DNA of 64,000 nt from Gorsachius magnificus (taxonomy: Eukaryota; Chordata; Aves; Pelecaniformes; Ardeidae), in assembly GCA_034008185.1 (NCBI GenBank), contig CM067082.1:4262984-4326983 (forward strand), written 5' to 3'. Below, piece by piece: positions 61,144 through 64,000 of the stretch; positions within the stretch are counted from its first letter, which is position 1, and each line of letters opens with the position of its first letter. The translations under genes and the position numbers were made by a program. The notes under the pieces are model-generated. The model worked only from the letters and a program-made list of their open reading frames with translations. It searched no databases and was not told the DNA's origin.

Positions 61144-61167
61144 CCCCCCCCCCCCCCCCTTTTTTTA
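61144..61167. repeat. C(16)T(8) pyrimidine tract
   Basis: Sixteen C followed by eight T, then AG. The C-run can form an i-motif and its complement a G-run. It resembles a 3' splice-site polypyrimidine tract, but no exon-like sequence follows. Confidence 0.9.
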
Positions 61168-62994
61168 GTTTTGATCCCCTGAAGCATTGCATGAGACCAC
61201 TTGATGGCTTTTTTATGATGACGCAGGTGCGGTACCTGCAGAGCCAGAGCCCTCTCCAGGAGGGTCATTGACTCCCATGTTTTGAGTCCCGTGCATGTTG
61301 CCGGTTGATTATAGAGTTAATAAAGCATCGCCGTTGATGCGCCTTGACCAGAAATAGCGTCCCTCCCTGCCACGGTTTGCAAGGCCAGCTTGTCGAGAGC
61401 GGGCAAGTTGGTCAATAAATGCTCCGAGAGGCACCCTTGGGAGTTTTGTACCAAAATGGAAACGCCTGTGTCCTTCAGTCCTTCCCTCCTTGCCAAGTTG
61501 TTTTCTTCCCCCACTCCTTCTCCAACCTGCCACTCAAACCTTTCTGCTGTTTTTCCACAAGTGTCTTTTGAGCATGCTAGCAGGGAGAAGAAAGCCAGTG
61601 CGGGGCTACAGGCGCCACGGCGCAAGGGGCTGATGCCTATGAGCCCAAGCCTTGCCTGTGGCTTTGGGGGCCCCCTTCGCTCCGGGTGACTTGCCAGCTG
61701 CCGGTTGGTCGTGCGGCACAGGTGGGTTCGCATCCGGCAGCAGTTGGGCACGAGGCTGCCTCTACCCGCCACCAGACCCATCCCACCTACCTGCACCTCT
61801 TCCAAGGCTACCACCTCATCTCTAGGGTTTGAGTCGGATAGCCTGGCCGGGGTGACCAAGATGTCCACATGTAGGTGTGGAGCAGAGAAGGTCTCTGTAA
61901 TCCCCTCAGGGCATCGGGGTGAGCAAGGGGGTGCGGAGGTTTTGCAAGAGGAATAACCACAGCTCCGTTGGTGACATCTTCCAATCTTCAACCAGGACCT
62001 GTTACTTGCAGTCCTGCCAGCGCTCAGCCGCAGACTTCCATTGGTGATTTTGCTCAATAAGCCTTTTTTTTTTTTTTCTTAAGAACAAAACGCTTCTTAA
62101 AAAGCAACGTTCCACAAACAGATTGGGATGTTGGCTTGGTTTTTTGGAGGGTCACAGCCTCCCAGCTCTGCTCTTGCTCTAGGGAAGACGCAACATGGTT
62201 GGGTGCAATTTTCAGCCCTCATGGGAGCAAGGTCTTAAATAACCTCACCACATCCGAGCTAAGTGAGCTCACGCCCTCATTGCTGGATGCGGGAGTTAAT
62301 TTTTCTTGCTTCTGCCGTGCACAACGGCCTTCTCTGTGCCGCTCCTGCAGCCTGGGGCAAGCGGACATTCGGGTGCAACTCCAGGCGATGCTGGCTCGGC
62401 ACATGTTCCCAAGCTGGGCGGCCACCCGGGGCCCACTTCATGCGAACAGAGTCAGCAGCTGGGAAATTGCAGAGCAAAGTGCCTCCCTGGTAATTCCCAG
62501 CTGCCATTAAAGCGGCTTTAAAATAAATTCCCTCAAAGAGCAATTCCAAGTATTTGAGGGTTTGAACTTTTCCGGAGAAGGGTTTGGGAGCTGCTGGCTA
62601 CCACACTGCACCCTGGCACGGTGGAAAGGCGCCAGGGAAATTGGCCTTGATTATCCCAACCTCTAGCAAACCCTTTTTTAATGTATATATTCTGTTTATT
62701 TACTAGCTGCACGTGCGACGTGATGGTCCGAAATGGAACCCTGCTGGAAGCCAAGCTTGCATTAAACTGGGAGGATGGGTTGCTGGGCGGTATCCTGGGC
62801 TGCAAGCAATGCCCAGGCTCGGCGACCCTCACCGTCCCCTCGTACCTGGCTGCCAGTGCTTACCCAGGGGCGCAGCCTGGACCAGGCACCCCTCACTGTG
62901 CATTCCTCGGCCAGCTCTGCTTGGTAACATGGGCACAACAGAAAACAAACTTTGCAGCGAGCCTTGTTCTCCCAGAGCCCCTGAAGCTTGCTTT

Positions 62995-63063
62995 AAAAAA
63001 AAAAAAAAAAAAAAAAAATACTTTGGAGCAATGTGGTCTTTTTTTTTTTTTCCTTTTTTTTTT
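62995..63063. repeat. A(24) and T(13)/T(10) tracts in inverted arrangement
   Basis: A24 at 62995-63018 and T-runs at 63039-63051 and 63054-63063, separated by about 20 bp. The two arms are complementary and could pair as a hairpin. Such tracts are also prone to length error in assemblies. Confidence 0.88.
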
Positions 63064-64000
63064 CACATGCTCATGAAAATTCTCATACCAAACCAGTAAC
63101 CTCTCCTGCCCCCAGTTCATTATTTTTTAAGGTGGTGTTAGGGGGCTTTTAAGAGGAGGCTTGTCCAGCCCGGCTTCCCAGCCCCTGCATCCCCTCCTCA
63201 TCTGCACCCCGGCAGTGCCAAATTACAGCTTTGCGCTTGCTTACATGGCAGGCAGAGACAGGGATTTTGGTCAACAAAACAGGAAAATTTGTCTCTTCCC
63301 AACCCTGAAAGGCTCTGGACGCTGGTGTTCCCTGGGGTGATGCATCCCAGGGGGTCCATCCTGCTGGTCATGGGGATGTCCCCGTGAGGCTGGGTACCTC
63401 GAGCCGAGGACAGCCAAGCCTTTCGTTGCAAGGATGGTGCTGGGCTCCTGCCAAAGTCCCCTCTCTGGGGCCCTGCCACCCGTGCAAGCACCTCCAGGCT
63501 GAAGGCTGGTGATAAAACCCATGATCCAGGCTACCTCCCACCCCGCTCCATGCCCTGAATGATAGGGATGCTGATAGCAGGGCCGCATCCAGGCAGGGAG
63601 CTTGCCCCTCTGCATGCATGCTCAAAGGGGCTGGGGATGAACTAAGCCAGTTTGGGGTAAAACCACCCTAGAAACCCCATTACAGTGGGGGTTTCCTCCC
63701 CACGCACCCTTCATTGCCGTGGCTCACCCGCTTCCGGCTCAAACCGATTTTGTTCGTGGGCAGTCCTTTGCTCTGGCAACTTCTTAATTAACTTTCTGTC
63801 ACATATGTAATTTTTTAAATGTGGGGTTGTTTTTTTTTTCTGTGTGGACACAGCAGAGCTGTCTCCCGAGGTGGGAAAAAACACATCTTGCTGCTTAAGG
63901 ACAGGTAGAGAAACCAGCAAATTGCATAGGGAGGTTTGCCATGGATGGGACAGCAATGGGTGCAGCCCCAGCCCAAAGTCGCATCCACCGGACCACACAC

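Larger units (their letters stand above)
57081..64000. other. Inferred intron 1, no coding exon seen
   Basis: Unique, moderately GC-rich sequence without any recognisable CR1, LTR or MIR. Short mononucleotide tracts are frequent (listed separately where long). Open frames exist, the longest a 246-codon minus-strand frame at 62057-61317, but none has a known domain. If the donor at 55667 is real, this stretch is intron; otherwise it is intergenic. Confidence 0.45.

Noticed and set aside
61144..61300. Splice acceptor and downstream exon after the C16T8-AG tract
   Set aside because: The tract ends in AG but the following sequence has no sustained frame, donor or recognisable protein.

Overview
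The window looks like bird nuclear DNA. The evidence is at least a dozen fragments of CR1 non-LTR retrotransposons, most of them severely 5'-truncated and many still ending in the CR1 3'-terminal octamer array (ATTCTATG)n or (ATTCTGTG)n. There is also one truncated LTR of an avian ERVL-like type, a few worn MIR-like SINEs, and otherwise sparse, unique, non-coding sequence. This combination is typical of Aves. The LTR type suggests a neoavian bird, but that is recall and was not tested. There are no bacterial-type genes, operons, ribosome binding sites or CRISPR arrays.

From 1 to about 55.2 kb the window is intergenic or deep intronic DNA. I recognise no host protein-coding exon in it. Recognisable content is repeats: CR1 copies near 2.46-2.91, 3.03-3.42, 3.43-3.49, 11.5-12.07, 16.87-16.98, 17.43-17.71, 23.48-23.78, 26.78-26.93, 35.01-35.12, 37.56-37.65, 42.27-43.69 and 51.26-51.38 kb, an isolated CR1-type octamer array at 49.10 kb, MIR-like SINEs at 17.9, 22.9, 31.5, 47.4 and 50.0 kb, and the LTR at 29.69-30.03 kb. 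The only convincing protein-coding frame is inside the 42.3 kb CR1, an open 443-codon C-terminal reverse-transcriptase segment.

From about 55.19 to 57.08 kb the character changes abruptly to a CpG island. Its first half is C-rich on the + strand and carries CCACGCCC and CCCCGCCC boxes and CCAAT boxes. Near 55.55 kb, beside an ATTGG and a CACGTG, the + strand switches from C-rich to G-rich. A candidate ATG-free first exon ends at a consensus splice donor (CAG|GTCAGT, 55665-55673). I infer the promoter and first non-coding exon of a + strand gene whose remaining exons lie beyond the window. Directly inside the inferred intron 1 is a G-rich minisatellite (55981-56866) of 20 units in three length classes. 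Seven consecutive units are repeated almost exactly 297 bp later, which is a higher-order repeat, and decayed units flank both sides.

From 57.1 to 64 kb the sequence is unique, moderately GC-rich and free of recognisable CR1, with several mononucleotide tracts. It would be intron 1 if the promoter call is right. I found no known multi-gene system. The most notable structure is the promoter-proximal nested minisatellite with its sharp strand asymmetry.
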